Source: Rutidosis leptorrhynchoides
Taxonomy: Eukaryota; Streptophyta; Magnoliopsida; Asterales; Asteraceae
DNA: 64,000 nucleotides
Reading direction: 5' to 3'
NCBI RefSeq assembly: GCF_046630445.1
Contig: NC_092335.1
Coordinates: forward strand, 544,115,501-544,179,500
Shown in pieces: positions 42,424 to 54,832 of this stretch. How positions within the stretch are numbered: the first letter of the stretch is position 1; each line of letters begins with the position of its first letter. A program made the translations under genes and the position numbers. A model generated the notes under the pieces. It ran no database searches and was not told the DNA's origin. It saw only the letters and a program-made list of their open reading frames with translations.

Positions 42424-43584
42424 TTGGAGAAGCTGGAGGCAGAAAAGTCCAAGTTCATGGACTTGATTAAAAAAGTTAACATTAATTTGCCTTTTATTGA
42501 TGTGATTGCAGGTATGCCCAAGTATGCAAGGTTTCTTAAGGACTTGCTAACTAACAGGAAGAAGCTTGAGAACGTGTCTTCAGTCAGGTTCAATGCCGCA
42601 TGCTCAGCGGTAGTTGCAAACAAGCTTCCCGAGAAGCTTGAGGATCCTGAGAGTTTCACCATCCATTGTTTACTGGGTAATTTGGATTGTATGAGAGCAT
42701 TGGCAGATTTGGGGGCTAGCATAAATTTAATGCCCTATTCCATTTACTTAAAGCTAGACCCTGGGAAGTTGAAACCCACGCGTATGGCTATTCAGCTAGC
42801 TGACCGCTCCATTAAATTCCCTCGTGGAATTATCGAGAATATGCTAGTTATGACCTGGTCGTTGGTTTTCCCGGCCGATTTCGTGGTGTTGGATATGGAA
42901 GTGGATGAGAGGATTCCACTGATTTTGGGGCGGCCATTTTTAAATACGGCTAGATGTATCATTGATGTTTATGGCCAACAGTTGACCCTTAGGATAGATC
43001 ATTTGCATGCAACTTTCTCAATCGATCATGCTTTAAAATACCCTGCCTACACTGATGATACATGTTATTTTCTTAACACTGTGAATGTCCAGTCTGAGTT
43101 GTTGCAGGAATTTCCAGAGTTACAGGGCTCAGGAGAATGTTCATTGGTTGAAATTGATGAAGAGTTGCAGGTTGAGGAGGTGGATATTTTGACCACCTTG
43201 ATGGAAAACGGCTATAAGCCGACTGAGGAGGAGTTCAAAGAACTCGAACGTAATGCGGATTACCGGAGCAAGTCTTCAATTGAAGAACCTCCCGAGTTAG
43301 AATTGAAGCCACTTCCAGATCATTTGGAATACGCTTATTTGCAGGAGGAATCTAATCTCTCGGTAATTATTTCTTCTTCTCTTACTACAGGTCAGAAAAC
43401 TGAGCTTGTAACCATGCTGCAGGCCCATAAACCGGCCATTGCATGGAAAATTCACGACATTAAGGGTATTAATCCCTCCTATTGCACCCACAAAATCCTA
43501 ATGGAGGAACTCCAAACCTGTAGTGCAACGATAAAGGAGGTTGAACCTGCACATGCAAGATGTGGTGAAGAAAGAGATCATTAA
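42424..43584 (+). pseudogene. Athila protease region, broken
   Basis: A 386-codon open stretch with the Athila protease signature (ALADLGASINLMPYSIY near 42695, then LILGRPFLNTA near 42922) and the linker to reverse transcriptase (ILMEELQTCSATIKEVEP). It shifts out of frame around 43540, where the RT begins in another frame. Confidence 0.8.
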
Positions 43585-44536
43585 GCTCCTCGATGCAGGT
43601 CTGATTTACCCGATCTCTGACAGTCCTTGGATTAGCCCGGTACACTGTGTACCTAAGAAAGGTGGTATGACTGTTACCACCAATGATAAAAACGAGTTAA
43701 TTTCCACTCGGACTGTCACGGGGTGGCATGTTTGTATTGACTATTGGAAGTTGAATGACGCCACACGCAAAGACCACTTCTAGTTACCTTTCATGGATCA
43801 AATGCTAGAGAGGTTAGCGGGAAACAGCTTTTATTATTTTCTTGATGGTTTTTTGGGATATTTCCAAATTCCTATCTCACCTGAGCACCAGGAGAAAACG
43901 ACTTTCACGTGCCCGTATGGCACATTTTCATACCGACGCATGCCCTTTGGCCTTTGCAATGCTCCGGCCATTTTTCAAAGGTGCATGATGGCCATATTCC
44001 ATGATATGATAGAAGATTGCATGGAGGTGTTCATGGATGACTTTTCGGTCTTCGGTGACACTTTCGATTCATGCCTTCTTAATTTAGAGCGGATGTTGGA
44101 AAGGTGTGAGAAGTCTAATCTTGTGCTCAATTGGCAAAAATGTCATTTCATGGTTCAAGGGGGCATAGTTCTCGGGCACAAGATTTCTAAGGACGGTATT
44201 AAGGTGGATCCCACGAAGGTAATGGCTATTAAGAACCTTCCACCTTCCACCGATGTTAAGGGTGTTCGGAGTTTTCTCGGGCACGCCGGTTTTTACCGGC
44301 GGTTCATTAAGGATTTTTCTAAAATTGCTAGCCCGATGAACAAACTCCTCGAAAAGGATACACCGTGGAATTTCTCCGAAGAGTGCCTAAAAGCATTCAA
44401 TCTTCTTAAGGAGAAACTGATCAATGCACCAATCATAATTGCTCCGAATTGGTCCCTTCCATTCGAGCTTATGTGCGATGCTTCTGATTTTACTGTTGGC
44501 TCTGTTCTGGGTCAAAGGATCGAGAAACATTTCTGA
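43541..44536 (+). pseudogene. Athila reverse transcriptase, broken
   Basis: RT in one frame with a premature TAG at 43781-43783 and a TGA at 44534-44536. Recognisable motifs are VKKEIIKLLDAGLIYPISDS, CVPKKGGM, MPFGLCNAPAIFQRCM, the FMDD catalytic box (near 44030) and FLGHAGFYRRFIKDFSKIA. FMDD is the usual Athila variant of YXDD. Confidence 0.85.
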
Positions 44537-45826
44537 CCCATTTATTATGCAAGCAATACCTTGCAGGGAGCGCAATTAAATTACACTACCACTGAAAAGG
44601 AGCTCCTTGCGGTGGTCTTTTCGTTTGATAAGTTCCGGTCCTACTTAGTCTTGTCTAAGACTATTGTTTTTACGGACCATTCTGCTCTTAAGTACCTATT
44701 TTCGAAACCGGATGCAAAACCTCGACTGCTTAGATGGATCTTGCTTTTGCAAGAATTCGATATCGAGATCCGGGATAAGAAGGGGGCTGAAAATCTAGCG
44801 GCTGACCACTTATCTAGACTCGAGAATCCAAATCTCGAAGTCCTTCACGAATCGAGTATCCATGATGATTTTCTCGATGAATATCTCATGGCGATGGATA
44901 AGGTGGACGAGCCATGGTACGTGGATATTGCTAATTATCTCATTGGGGGATTCTTGGAAAAAGGGTGGTCACATCAAAAGAGGAAGAAATTCTTCAGTGA
45001 CCTTAAGTACTATTTCTGGGAGGCTCCCTATCTTTTTCGTTGTTGTCCCGATGGGGTTATCCGCCGATGTGTTTTTGGTGAAGAGTGTATGCGTATTTTG
45101 ACCGAGTGCCATAGTGGGCCTACCGGTGGGCATTTTGGACCCCAAATCACGGGGCGTAAAGTCTATGATGCCGGCTTCTTTTGGCCAATAATTTTCAAGG
45201 ATGCCCACCGAATTTGCAAATCGTGCGATTCTTGTCAAAGGGTCGATAAAGTCACCAAACGGGATGAGATGCCTCAACAAAGCATTCAAGTTTGTGAAGT
45301 ATTTGACGTTTGGGGGATTGACTTTATGGGGCCATTTCCGAAATCTCAGAATTATAGTTACATACTCGTTGCCATTGACTACGTGTCCAAATGGGCCGAA
45401 GCACAAGCTTTGGCTAAAAACGATGCACGAGTTGTGATTTCGTTCCTTCAGCGTTTATTCTCTCGATTTGGAACTCCTAAAGCTTTGATTAGCGATAGGG
45501 GTACTCATTTTTGTAACGCCCAAATGGAGAAGGCGTTGAAGCGATATGGAGTTCTCCATAAAGTTTCTACTTCATACCATCCCCAAACGAGCGGACAAGT
45601 TGAGAATACCAATCGAGCTCTTAAGGGAATTCTTGAGAAAACTGTGGGGTCGAATCCGAAGGAGTGGGCGAATAAGCTCGATGAAGCTTTGTGCGTGTTT
45701 CGAACCGCCTACAAAACGCCAATTGGTACCACTTCTTATCGGTTGGTTTATGAAAAAGCATGCCATCTTCCGTTAGAGATTAAGCATAAGGCGATGTGGG
45801 CACTTAAAAGTGCAATTTGGATTTGA
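44537..45826 (+). pseudogene. Athila RNase H and integrase, nearly open
   Basis: After the TGA the same frame is open to 45826. It includes RNase H motifs ([36 protein letters not shown]), the integrase zinc finger ([10 protein letters not shown] near 45225) and core residues in [17 protein letters not shown] and [13 protein letters not shown]. The C-terminus then shifts frame near 45820. Confidence 0.85.
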
Positions 45827-46203
45827 AGGAAGCCGGATGCCTAAGGGCGGGGCAATTGAATGATCTTGGTGAATTACGCCTTGATGCGTATGAGAATTCG
45901 TTGATTTATAAAGAGAAAACCATGCGATGGCATGATAGAAGGTTAAAGGGTCCAAAGGAGTTTAATGAGGGTGATCGAGTGCTCTTGATTAACTCTAGAT
46001 TGAAGCTTTTACCGGGAAAACTTAAGTCCCGGTGGACGGGACCATTTGAGGTTATTAAGGTGTACCCATATGGTGCGATTGAGTTGAAAAATGCGAGTGG
46101 TACTACCTTTAAGGTTAACGGACATCGAGTGAAGAAATATTTCGATGGTCCGTTGGAGATTGATGACGGGGTTCACGTTGAATCCGATCCTAACGTCACT
46201 TGA
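45817..46203 (+). pseudogene. Athila integrase C-terminus, frameshifted
   Basis: Continues the integrase tail in a different frame: AYENSLIYKEKTMRWHD, GDRVLLINSRLKLLPGKLKS, SRWTGPFEV. It ends in a stop at 46201-46203. The one-base offset relative to 44537-45826 indicates an indel. Confidence 0.75.
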
Positions 46204-46398
46204 AGTTGATAACAAGTCTTGTGAATGACTCAGTAATAAACTTCACATTGTTGTAGAGTGTGTATGTTTTTATGCTTGTTTGATGATATGTGCAATGTGA
46301 TCATGCTCGGCTTTTTGTATGGGTTGTTTGTTGGTTCTTAGGTTGAGAAAATGGGTTAAAATGGCTTAAAAATTCGAATTTCTGGGAAAACAGTACCT

Positions 46399-46544
46399 GG
46401 AGCGCCGCTCCATTCATTTGAGCGCCGCTCAGATTGTACATACCTGATGTTCAGATGTTTCAAAACGCTTGACCTTGATTTTTAGTTATATGGAGCGCCG
46501 CGCGATAATTCGGCGCGCCGCGCGAATACTTGGAGCGCCGCTCT
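46399..46544. promoter_or_regulatory. Cluster of GC palindromes before a possible internal Athila promoter
   Basis: GGAGCGCCGCTCC (46399-46411), TGAGCGCCGCTCA (46419-46431) and related copies near 46492, 46511 and 46531. An AATATAAAAAAAA TATA-like box follows at 46576. The same palindrome set sits just upstream of the TATA-like box of the LTRs. Confidence 0.5.
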
Positions 46545-46757
46545 GATTACTGTCGGGCAGCCTGATTTCGTGTTTAATATAAAAAAAACTAATTTTCCCC
46601 AACCACACAAATAAAACGGGTACCAGCTGTATTTACTCCCAATCCTTTCATTCTTTTCATTCATTACAACTTTCTAACACTTACAAACACCTAGATTTAA
46701 AAACCCTAATTTTCAAGACTTCAATTTCTTGTTCAATTAACTTCACATCTTGCAAGA

Positions 46758-49050
46758 ATGGCTCTCCCTAAGGTCCGAATTTGTTTTCTATCTTACTAAT
46801 TTCATCTAATTGTGTGTATTTACTTGCTTAATCTTTGATTTACATGATGAATTAGTGTGGGGTTTGTTCAATTGGGGTTTTGTGTTCTAATTAGTAATGG
46901 GTTTTGTTAGATTATCATTATATGCTTTAAATTCATGATTAATCTTGTGTTTTTAGAAGTTATACTTGAACCTAGGGTTTGTGTGTTTGAGAATCCGAAT
47001 TTGTATGCGATAAAGGAGTTACTTGCTTGAAATTGTTCTTGTTCTTGAGTTGATGATATGTTTTTGCACTAGTGTGGGGTTGTGTTCATATGGGCGGGTC
47101 ATGTTGGTTTGATTGATTTGTGCTATATTGGGTTTAATTATTTATGATGCCATGCTAGAAGAGACATAACTTGCGTTTTGTGATGAGATGAGTAGTTTGA
47201 TAGTAGTTGTTTGAATTGGTGTAAGTTTGCAAACATGATGACCATTATTGGATTTGTGGAATTTAAGAGAGTGATATGAAATCATGTTTGTCATGTTTTG
47301 GTTGTGTTGATATGAGAGTATGGTTGTTATGAGCTATGTTTAAGAGATAATGCAATATGCGTAGATTTGAGTTCTTGGCATGTTTACATGTGTTACTTGG
47401 TTAATTTGTTGATTGTCTTTAAAGTGACTTACCATGTAACATGTTTTGGTTGTGTTGGGACTTTGGTGCTTATTATTTTGACTAACACTAACTTTTGAGT
47501 TTGGTGTTTTGGTTTCTTTATTTGTTTCATTTGTGTAGAGATCGCGAGGCAACACCAAACAACCAAGACAACCACCAAATAATCCGGAGCTATGGTTGTC
47601 ACAAATTGCGAATGATGAGGAATTAGAAGAATGTTTTACACTTGTTAGCGCACGTCCGATCGAACGGACTTTTTATTTGGATTGAACGCAACTCACAGCT
47701 TTGGGTAACAATATTGTAAGGAGATTGCGTTAGTATTTGTGGGTAACATATGCGGGACAAGAGCTGAGGCCATATGAAATGCTATTTGAAATACGTGAAG
47801 ATGTTTTTGAACAGTTGACTATTGAGTTCTTTTCAACAGTGAGTTGTAGACCGCGGGCCTCTCCGACCGAGGCAGATTTCTTGACATTCAGGTTAGGCAG
47901 TTTAGAGCGGAACATGAGTAAGATTGGGGTAGCTCGGGCGTTAGATTTGTATCTCGAGTTGAACGATAATGATTTAAAGTAGTTTTTGATTCAGTGCAAA
48001 GTGTTTGGGCAGGAGGCGTTTAGTGAGAGTGAATATTGGCCAACAGTGGCGAAAGATACTACGGGTCCATTTAGTTCAAGTCGGAGTGTTCAGTCAATGC
48101 TTCGACTTTCGGAGGACTGTATTATTTTTAAGATGATTCCTACTATGTTTATGGCTAGGGGAAATGCGAACAAGATTCAACGAAGGGATCTTTGGATTCT
48201 TCAGCAGATTAAGTTGAGAGAAAGGATTGACATCCTGTGTATGTTAGGAGCATGGTTTCAAGAGATTGGCACAGATAAACGAACAGAACGCCCATTGTTA
48301 GGTGGGCATTTGGTTACTAGGTTTGCTCGGGCGTTTTCGGTCCCGACTAGTAGGTGTAATATAGTGGGAGTTGAAGCGATGCCCACTAATATTTTGTTTT
48401 TCTCGAAAGCTGAGTTTATCTGAAGAGGTCCACAAGGTTGAGTTTTGGTGGATGATGATGAGCAACAGCAACAACCAGGAGATGGGGCTGGATGTGGTCG
48501 TGGACGTGGTGTTAGTCGATCCATGTATGAGGCAGGTAGCTCGAGTGCTGCGAACGTATAGGGTACGTTGTCATTTGGGGAAGAGAGTTGGAATTCGTTG
48601 GTTAACAGTGTAGATGGTCTTCATCTGGAGTTTAGGGATAGCCGGTCAGCGTATGATGCTCAGGTTGAGCATAATCAGCGGATGTTAGAGGAGCAGCGCA
48701 GGCATAACGAGGATATGCGGGTCTGGCACCAGAATAGTTATGGTGCGATTAACATGGCGCTGGGATAGTTTGGAACGGAGATGGGTCGTTTGGGAGAGCG
48801 TGTTGACAGGGTAGAGTATGATGTTAGGGGAATTCGGGCCCACAATCATTGGGAGGTTCATCAGCGACAAATTCAGCGACAGATGCGTCAGAACCCGGAG
48901 GCGTATATTCCGACGCGGACTACCATTCCTGATTATACATTAGTTAATCCTCCGAGACCGGATCCTTCATATGACCCGTACCGAGCTTGTCAGGATACTT
49001 ATGGTGTGGATTGGGACCCGTTCAGAGACTTGTGGCCGAGGAATGATTGA
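46758..49050 (+). pseudogene. Athila 3' (env-position) ORF with mini-exon, broken
   Basis: A five-codon exon (MALPK, 46758-46772) ends at a GT, and a 766-nt intron-like stretch ends TTTGTGTAG at 47538. The frame resumes at 47539 (RSRGNTKQPRQPPNN) and can be followed to 49050, with in-frame stops at 47980 and 48421, others before 47737, a TAG at 48766-48768, and a frame disturbance between 48424 and 48568. Segments such as DFLTFRLGSLERNMSKIGVA, RRDLWILQQIKLRERIDILC and the end DWDPFRDLWPRND resemble the third ORF of Athila/Calypso elements, placed where an env gene would be. No signal peptide or clear membrane helix is visible. The mini-exon model is inference. Confidence 0.55.
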
Positions 49051-49700
49051 TTGTTGCGCATGTCATGTTGTATTTGTTTGAAATTATTTCCTTTTCTTTT
49101 GGTCTGTACTTGAATAATTTTATTTTCTGTTTATGTTCTTTGAAACTTATATGAGGGACAAGGCGTTTCGGCATCGGGTGGTGCCACCTTGTCCTGTTAT
49201 GTAGTTCGTTTGTTTTTATTTTCTTAGGTTTGTTGGTGAAACGATTTTTCAAGTCTGACATTAAGTTCAGCAAAACTGCATGATTGATGATATTGGTGTT
49301 ATGATCGGGAATGGACGATATTCTTATGCTGGTAGTCAGTTCAGCACCATCTGTCACTGGCATTCCGCGATCAGTGGTTAAGCTCGATAAGTTTTTATAT
49401 TTTCTTTCTCACATAACCCTTTCGATTTTTATCTAATTTTTTATCTCAAGTGATGGGGACATTACTTGATCTCAAGTGTGGGGTGGGGGATGTAAAATCT
49501 CTCGGGTTGGTTGTTAATGAAATCATCATCATATTAGTTTTGATTTAAAAATACTTGACGTTTCACGGGTTTTGGTAGTAAAAAAAAAGAAAAAATTAGG
49601 GGTAAAATAAAAAAATAGAAAAGTTAGTTTAAAAATATAAAAAAGTAGAAAAACAATTGAAAATTTGGCCAAAACCTTTATTCTGAAAATTGTTTTCGTG
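49051..49700 (+). other. Athila 3' non-coding region, proximal part
   Basis: No coding. It includes a second polypurine-like site CAAGTGTGGGGTGGGGGA (about 49472-49489) preceded by TGATCTCAAG, resembling the true PPT. Confidence 0.4.
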
Positions 49701-49726
49701 TTTTCAAAGAAGCCAAAATTGTTTCA

Positions 49727-50883
49727 CATGTTCATTATTTTGAACATGAAATCCTACGAGTTCGGGGAACTCAATAGTAGGTCACCTGTACCAAAATGGG
49801 TGTAAACCGTGAGAGAGCGGTGATTGCATAGCGTGATTGTGACCGAATCACGTGCCAGATCACAAACTTTTGGTTACTTGGAATAGCAGACTTCTGAAAC
49901 TATATCATTTTATTATTACATCATTTAATGGTGTGATACTGTGGGAAGAGGAGCCTAGAGCTTCACCAGTGTTGTCCTTTTTAGGAACAATAGCTACGTA
50001 CTTGTGTTTTCTTAGACAACACAACCCATAGTCAAAAGTTATGGCACCCAAAGGTTTTTGGGATTTAAACCGAGTGTTAATTGAAATAGATTGGCATTCC
50101 CGAGTGACTCAGATCCACTCATTAAGGAAGTAAAGTCTTCCGACCATTTCACTTGGTACGTATACCTCTTAAGCTGTACCATTTCATTACCCATCATTTC
50201 ACGATGAGGTACTGTTAGGGTGAAAGTCTTGAACTTTTAAAACATGTTCATTATTTTGAATGTGAAATCCTACATGAACATTAAAATTCATACGTAGGTC
50301 ATCTGCACCAAGGCGGGTGTCAACCGTATGAACGGTGATAGTAGCGTGTGGTCGAAATCGAACCATGCGCTAGATCGAACACTTTAACAGGACGATCCTC
50401 ATTGTTTCTCCTAACAAGGACAATGTTGCACCCGACCACTTTATTTAACCATACAGGATGTATCTATTCCATCCTAAAGGGAGTCAAGTCTCCCGAATGA
50501 CACACTTGCTAATTTGTTTCAGAAGTTGTAGTCCAGACCAGTTGTAGGGTGACGAAAAATCTTGAAAAGTCATTGCTAAAATTGACTGGAAATCTACCAG
50601 GCCTCAACATCAAACAGGGAAACTGATAGTCAAAGCTTATCTCAATGAGGGAGATTTGCTAGTTAAATGGGAAGCGCACCATGATACACAAAATGTCAGT
50701 GATTGATCAGATTCCCAGTGGATAACCTCCGGAAAGGTAAGATATCAGCTTTTAAGCCTGATGAATCTCAATCTTTATGGTTGACTTAACGGATTAGATG
50801 ATCACCTCATGATTATCGATGATATCTGGACGTAATGTGTATCCTCCTAAGCACATTATTTTCTTACCGACATCTCACGATGT
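49727..50883 (+). repeat. Duplicated structured module in the Athila 3' region
   Basis: Six hairpins occur in the same order twice. Copy 1: 49727-49748, 49753-49781, 49783-49802, 49807-49820, 49832-49852, 50126-50141. Copy 2: 50243-50264, 50269-50298, 50306-50319, 50324-50335, 50344-50370, 50479-50494. Two more hairpins follow copy 1 (50155-50180, 50192-50206) and recur in diverged form at 50833-50858 and 50870-50883. Stem sequences differ between copies while pairing is kept. No coding. Confidence 0.75.
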
Positions 50884-51282
50884 TAGGTACTGTGGGAGGC
50901 ATTGGCTTGACCAATTGCGGGGTAGCCCGTGCGTTCTTTTTGGCACATGCATTCGATTGTCATATCTTTGGTGTTTGGCTCCCATTTGATTCCCGGTTCC
51001 TTTAAAGACTTACATTATTGCTCAGATTCTCTGCTTCATTTTATTTGGTACGCTATTCGAGATTCTATTTAGCTACGTTGTTCATGTTAATTGCTTGAGG
51101 TTTGAGAAGTTAAATTCTGGGGAATTCAAGTGGGAGGTATGGTTGGTATTTACTCTAAATCGTGCCCATGCTAGACGATGTTTTATTGATTGTTCGTTTG
51201 GTTCTACATATACTTTTGAGGATGTTACTTCATGGTAGAAGATTATTATCGAGTTTAATTGCTTGAGGACAAGCAAAACTCT

Positions 51283-51296
51283 AATGTGGGGTTGTT
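51283..51296 (+). other. Polypurine tract, Athila
   Basis: AATGTGGGG followed by TTGTT and the LTR start, preceded by GCTTGAGGACAAGCAAAAC, the sequence block typical of Athila PPTs. Confidence 0.7.
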
Positions 51297-52802
51297 TGAT
51301 ATCGCATATTTCATACGCGTTTTCCTTAGCGATATCGGGTACATTTTGGTCCTTTTGGATACGATTTGGTGTTATTTCGATAAATGTTGTGAAAGTTCGA
51401 GTTCCAAGACCAAGAAGATTAAATTTGAAGTTATTTGATGGTTTTCGGTGATTTTCTATGTAAACGAGTGAAGGAGATTGGTTCGATTCGAGTTTTGGTG
51501 GTTTTATTGAGTTTTCAGCTCGAATTCAGCAGAAAGGGACCTGGAGCGCCACTCATAAACTTGGAGCACCGCTCCAGTAGGCATAAAAATCAGTTCGAGA
51601 CTTTTCAGAAGGCCAGATATCAGTTTTACAGCAAATGGCGCGCCACGCGAAATATGGAGCGCCGCTCCACTTTGACCCGGTTTCAGAATTGACCTATTTA
51701 AAGCCCGAAAATTTACCCTAAACATACACTTTTGCATCCAGACGAATTCCAGCAGCTTTTTGACGAACCAAGGTGATTTTTGGGGAATCCCAAGGTCATT
51801 CTAACGCATCAATCATTCCGGAAACGCGTCTTGATCCGTTCATCATTCAAGAACACAATTTTCATTAGGTTTAATTCTTATCATCATTATGAATACTCTT
51901 AATTGTTTATTTGTGATTTTGGTTTTAGCCATGGTTGGCTAAGCTTTTAATGTTTATCTAGATTGAATATTCGTATGTGTTTGGATGATACTTTAATGTT
52001 TGATTTGATTAATGCATGCTAATTATGAGTTTTGATTAAGAACCATTCTTGTGGGTGTTGATTATTGTTACTAGGTTGATTAGTGATCTTGTTTGAATAA
52101 AGGGAACCCTGTTTCAATTTAGTACACTAGTTTTCAATTGAGTTGTCTTAACCAATTGGGTGCTTACTGGACCAAGGGGGTAAACCGGGTAACATAGATT
52201 AAACAAAATAGGAGTGAATTGTGTGGAGCGAACGCGTAACCAATTGAATCTTAATCTTATAATTAGTTAATTACTAAGTCACAAACGAAAGAGGTCTTTG
52301 GTGAAAGGGAACCCTAAGCCAATAAATCCAAGTTTGACGTGTTTGCTAAAAGAGAACTCTGGGTAAACCGACTCTGTAGTTGCATGTATTGATAAATTGA
52401 ACTAGAGCTTAATAACAAATCATCCGACACTGCGAATAGAAAATCTAGGCGAACATTCTTTTATCTATTGAATTCAAATATCTTTACTTTCCGTTGAGTC
52501 TGTATTTATTTCTATAAACTTAAAAACACAAAAATATTGTCTTTTACTTTTAATCAATCTTTGATTTGGCAAATCGTTTAATAGCCACAAAACAAACTAT
52601 CTCGTACTTTCGATTTTCATAGATTAACTTAGTTTATTTTATTAGTTGCAATCTTAATTCTCACGTTTAAAACTGTCCTTGGAACGATTTCGGAATTACC
52701 AACTTTATACTATTACACGATCGGGTACACTGCCCGTTAGTGTGTAGTAATCTTTAAACCGGTATTTTCTAAGATAAATATTATACTAGATTTCACACAT
52801 CA
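51297..52802 (+). repeat. 3' LTR, Athila element
   Basis: 1506 bp; about 35 substitutions and a few one-base indels relative to the 5' LTR. Several changes fall in the GC palindromes (for example GGAGCGCCACTCA), as expected of CpG decay. Confidence 0.93.
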
Positions 52803-54159
52803 TGGGGCACAAAATTTTAAAAAAAACTATGTAATAATTCATTTATTCGTACATCATAACGGAATATCTTACTTGTGGTCTATCATCTAATAAGAAAGAC
52901 TTAATAGATTGACATTTATAAGTATTAAAAATAATATAATGGGAGTATAGACTATAAAGAGTTGATCAATTACTTCGTTACAAAAAATGTTAGGATTACG
53001 GTTTTATATAAACAATAGTGTAACTATAACGAGTTGACAACTATTTGAGAATAACACTTTAAAATGGTTGTTTTTAAAATTTTTAATTCTATTGATTACG
53101 CTATCATTGTATTATATATTATACGTATTGAAAAAGTTAACATTTATAGGGTCCTTTTAAGTTTTGAACAGGGCCTCCGAAATTAGCGAGACGACCCTGT
53201 TTATTGGTGATTGATTACATGGTGGTGGTTGATAACACGTGACGGCTAAAGGTGGTCAAATATGGTGGTTGTGTTGTGTGGTGTTTCTTGAGGTGACGGT
53301 TTTTGGAGTGGAAGAGGTTGTCTTGTTCAATACCCATAACAGAAAACGAAAGAGAAAAGAAAATACAAGTGATGATGATGGTAATCAAGTTTGTAAAGAA
53401 GGGTGGTGGAAGCTCATGGTGGTGACGGGTGAAAGGTTGAAGTAAGAAGACAAGGTGATGGAGAAGAAGAGAGTAAGGTAATGGTGATCGAAAACACGGG
53501 AGATTCAAGTTGTCATTCTCTATCACTCTATATATATGCATTATGTATATTATTTACAAAATTGAGGTAATACAATTTACTATACCCTCTTTACATTTCA
53601 CCTAATATGATTGTCGACAGAAGTAACCGAGCCAGGAAGAAGAAAACAAAAATGTAAAAATCAGAAAGTGAAGTGTAACAGATTCGTACACTTATTTGAT
53701 ATTAATTTCCCAAAGTTTTGTTTCTATTCTGAAAATGGAATCAATCTGTATCAAGAGAAGACAGAAGTAAAAGAAAAGGAGATTGAAAAATAGATAGCGA
53801 TTGGAAACTGAATTTGTTTTGTTATGCATCGATTCTTGTCATGTAATCCAGATTAAAGACGGGAATAAAGAATTTGATCGTTATATATAACAACTCGTAC
53901 GATTCTTCTGTTTGATTTTCTTTTCTACATTGCAGTATGAATTATATAGAGTGTAAGTGTTATTAAACAAAAATAAAATTCAATTAAAATTTTGTTTTGT
54001 AGTTTGATTGAATCGACAGTTTGTACAACTAAGAACAGGAGAAGAAGAAAAATTAAGAATAGATATAATTCTTTAATTACAGTCGTACAATTTAAAGATT
54101 GTAATATCAGGTAATTAATTTAGTCATGATTGTGATATATAACAGAATACTTAATTATC

Positions 54160-54420
<261 letters not shown>

Positions 54421-54773
54421 GTTATTAATTCTTTTAATAATACTATTAATAATATTACTAATAATAATATTATGGATAAAGAGACTAGGAATAATAAATG
54501 ATAAATAATAATATGATAATATTAATATTACCCAAAATGATAATTTTTAATTATTAATAATGATAATGATAATGATAACAAAAATGATAAAATAATATTA
54601 ATAATGATACTAATAATAATATTAGTAATAATATCTTATCAAATTTCATATTAGAAATAATAATATTAATAATACAAATGTTATTATGAATATTAACATC
54701 AATAATGAAAGTAATCATAAAAATATTATTATAACAATTATATTCAAACTTGTAATTATATTACAATTTATTA

Positions 54774-54789
54774 TATATATATATATATA

Positions 54790-54830
<41 letters not shown>
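54774..54830. repeat. (TA)n/(GT)n in LTR B1
   Basis: TA dinucleotides with a short GTGTGTGT interruption near 54790. Confidence 0.9.

Positions 54831-54832
<2 letters not shown>

Larger units (their letters stand above)
39007..52802 (+). mobile_element. Athila-type Ty3/gypsy retrotransposon (13.8 kb, defective)
   Basis: LTRs are 39007-40510 (1504 bp) and 51297-52802 (1506 bp), with a perfect 5-bp duplication TGGGG (39002-39006, 52803-52807). PBS TGGCGCCGCTGCCGGGG is the tRNA-Asp-type site typical of Athila. Order: gag, PR, RT, RNase H, INT, long 3' region with an additional ORF, PPT. Gag, pol and the 3' ORF all carry stops or frameshifts. I count about 35 substitutions between LTRs (about 2.3%), many C/T or G/A, so it is older than the Tat element in PBA1. 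Confidence 0.93.
38944..53199. mobile_element. hAT element in LTR B1 (455 bp without its Athila insert)
   Basis: Ends CAGGGGTGTC and, reversed, CAGGGTCGTC, flanked by a perfect 8-bp duplication TTTATTGG (38936-38943, 53200-53207). LTR B2 has this target once (60734-60741) and no insert, so B2 is the empty site. Non-coding; it hosts the Athila element. Confidence 0.9.

Noticed and set aside
47340-47558. Minus-strand frame opposite the Athila intron-like stretch
   Set aside because: It overlaps the predicted splice acceptor on the other strand and has no similarity to any family I know.
53215-53541. His/Thr/Ser-rich 108-codon minus-strand frame, repeated at 60749-61075
   Set aside because: It lies in equivalent parts of LTR B1 and B2. 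Open length is similar in both, but it has no domain, and LTR origin explains the repetition.
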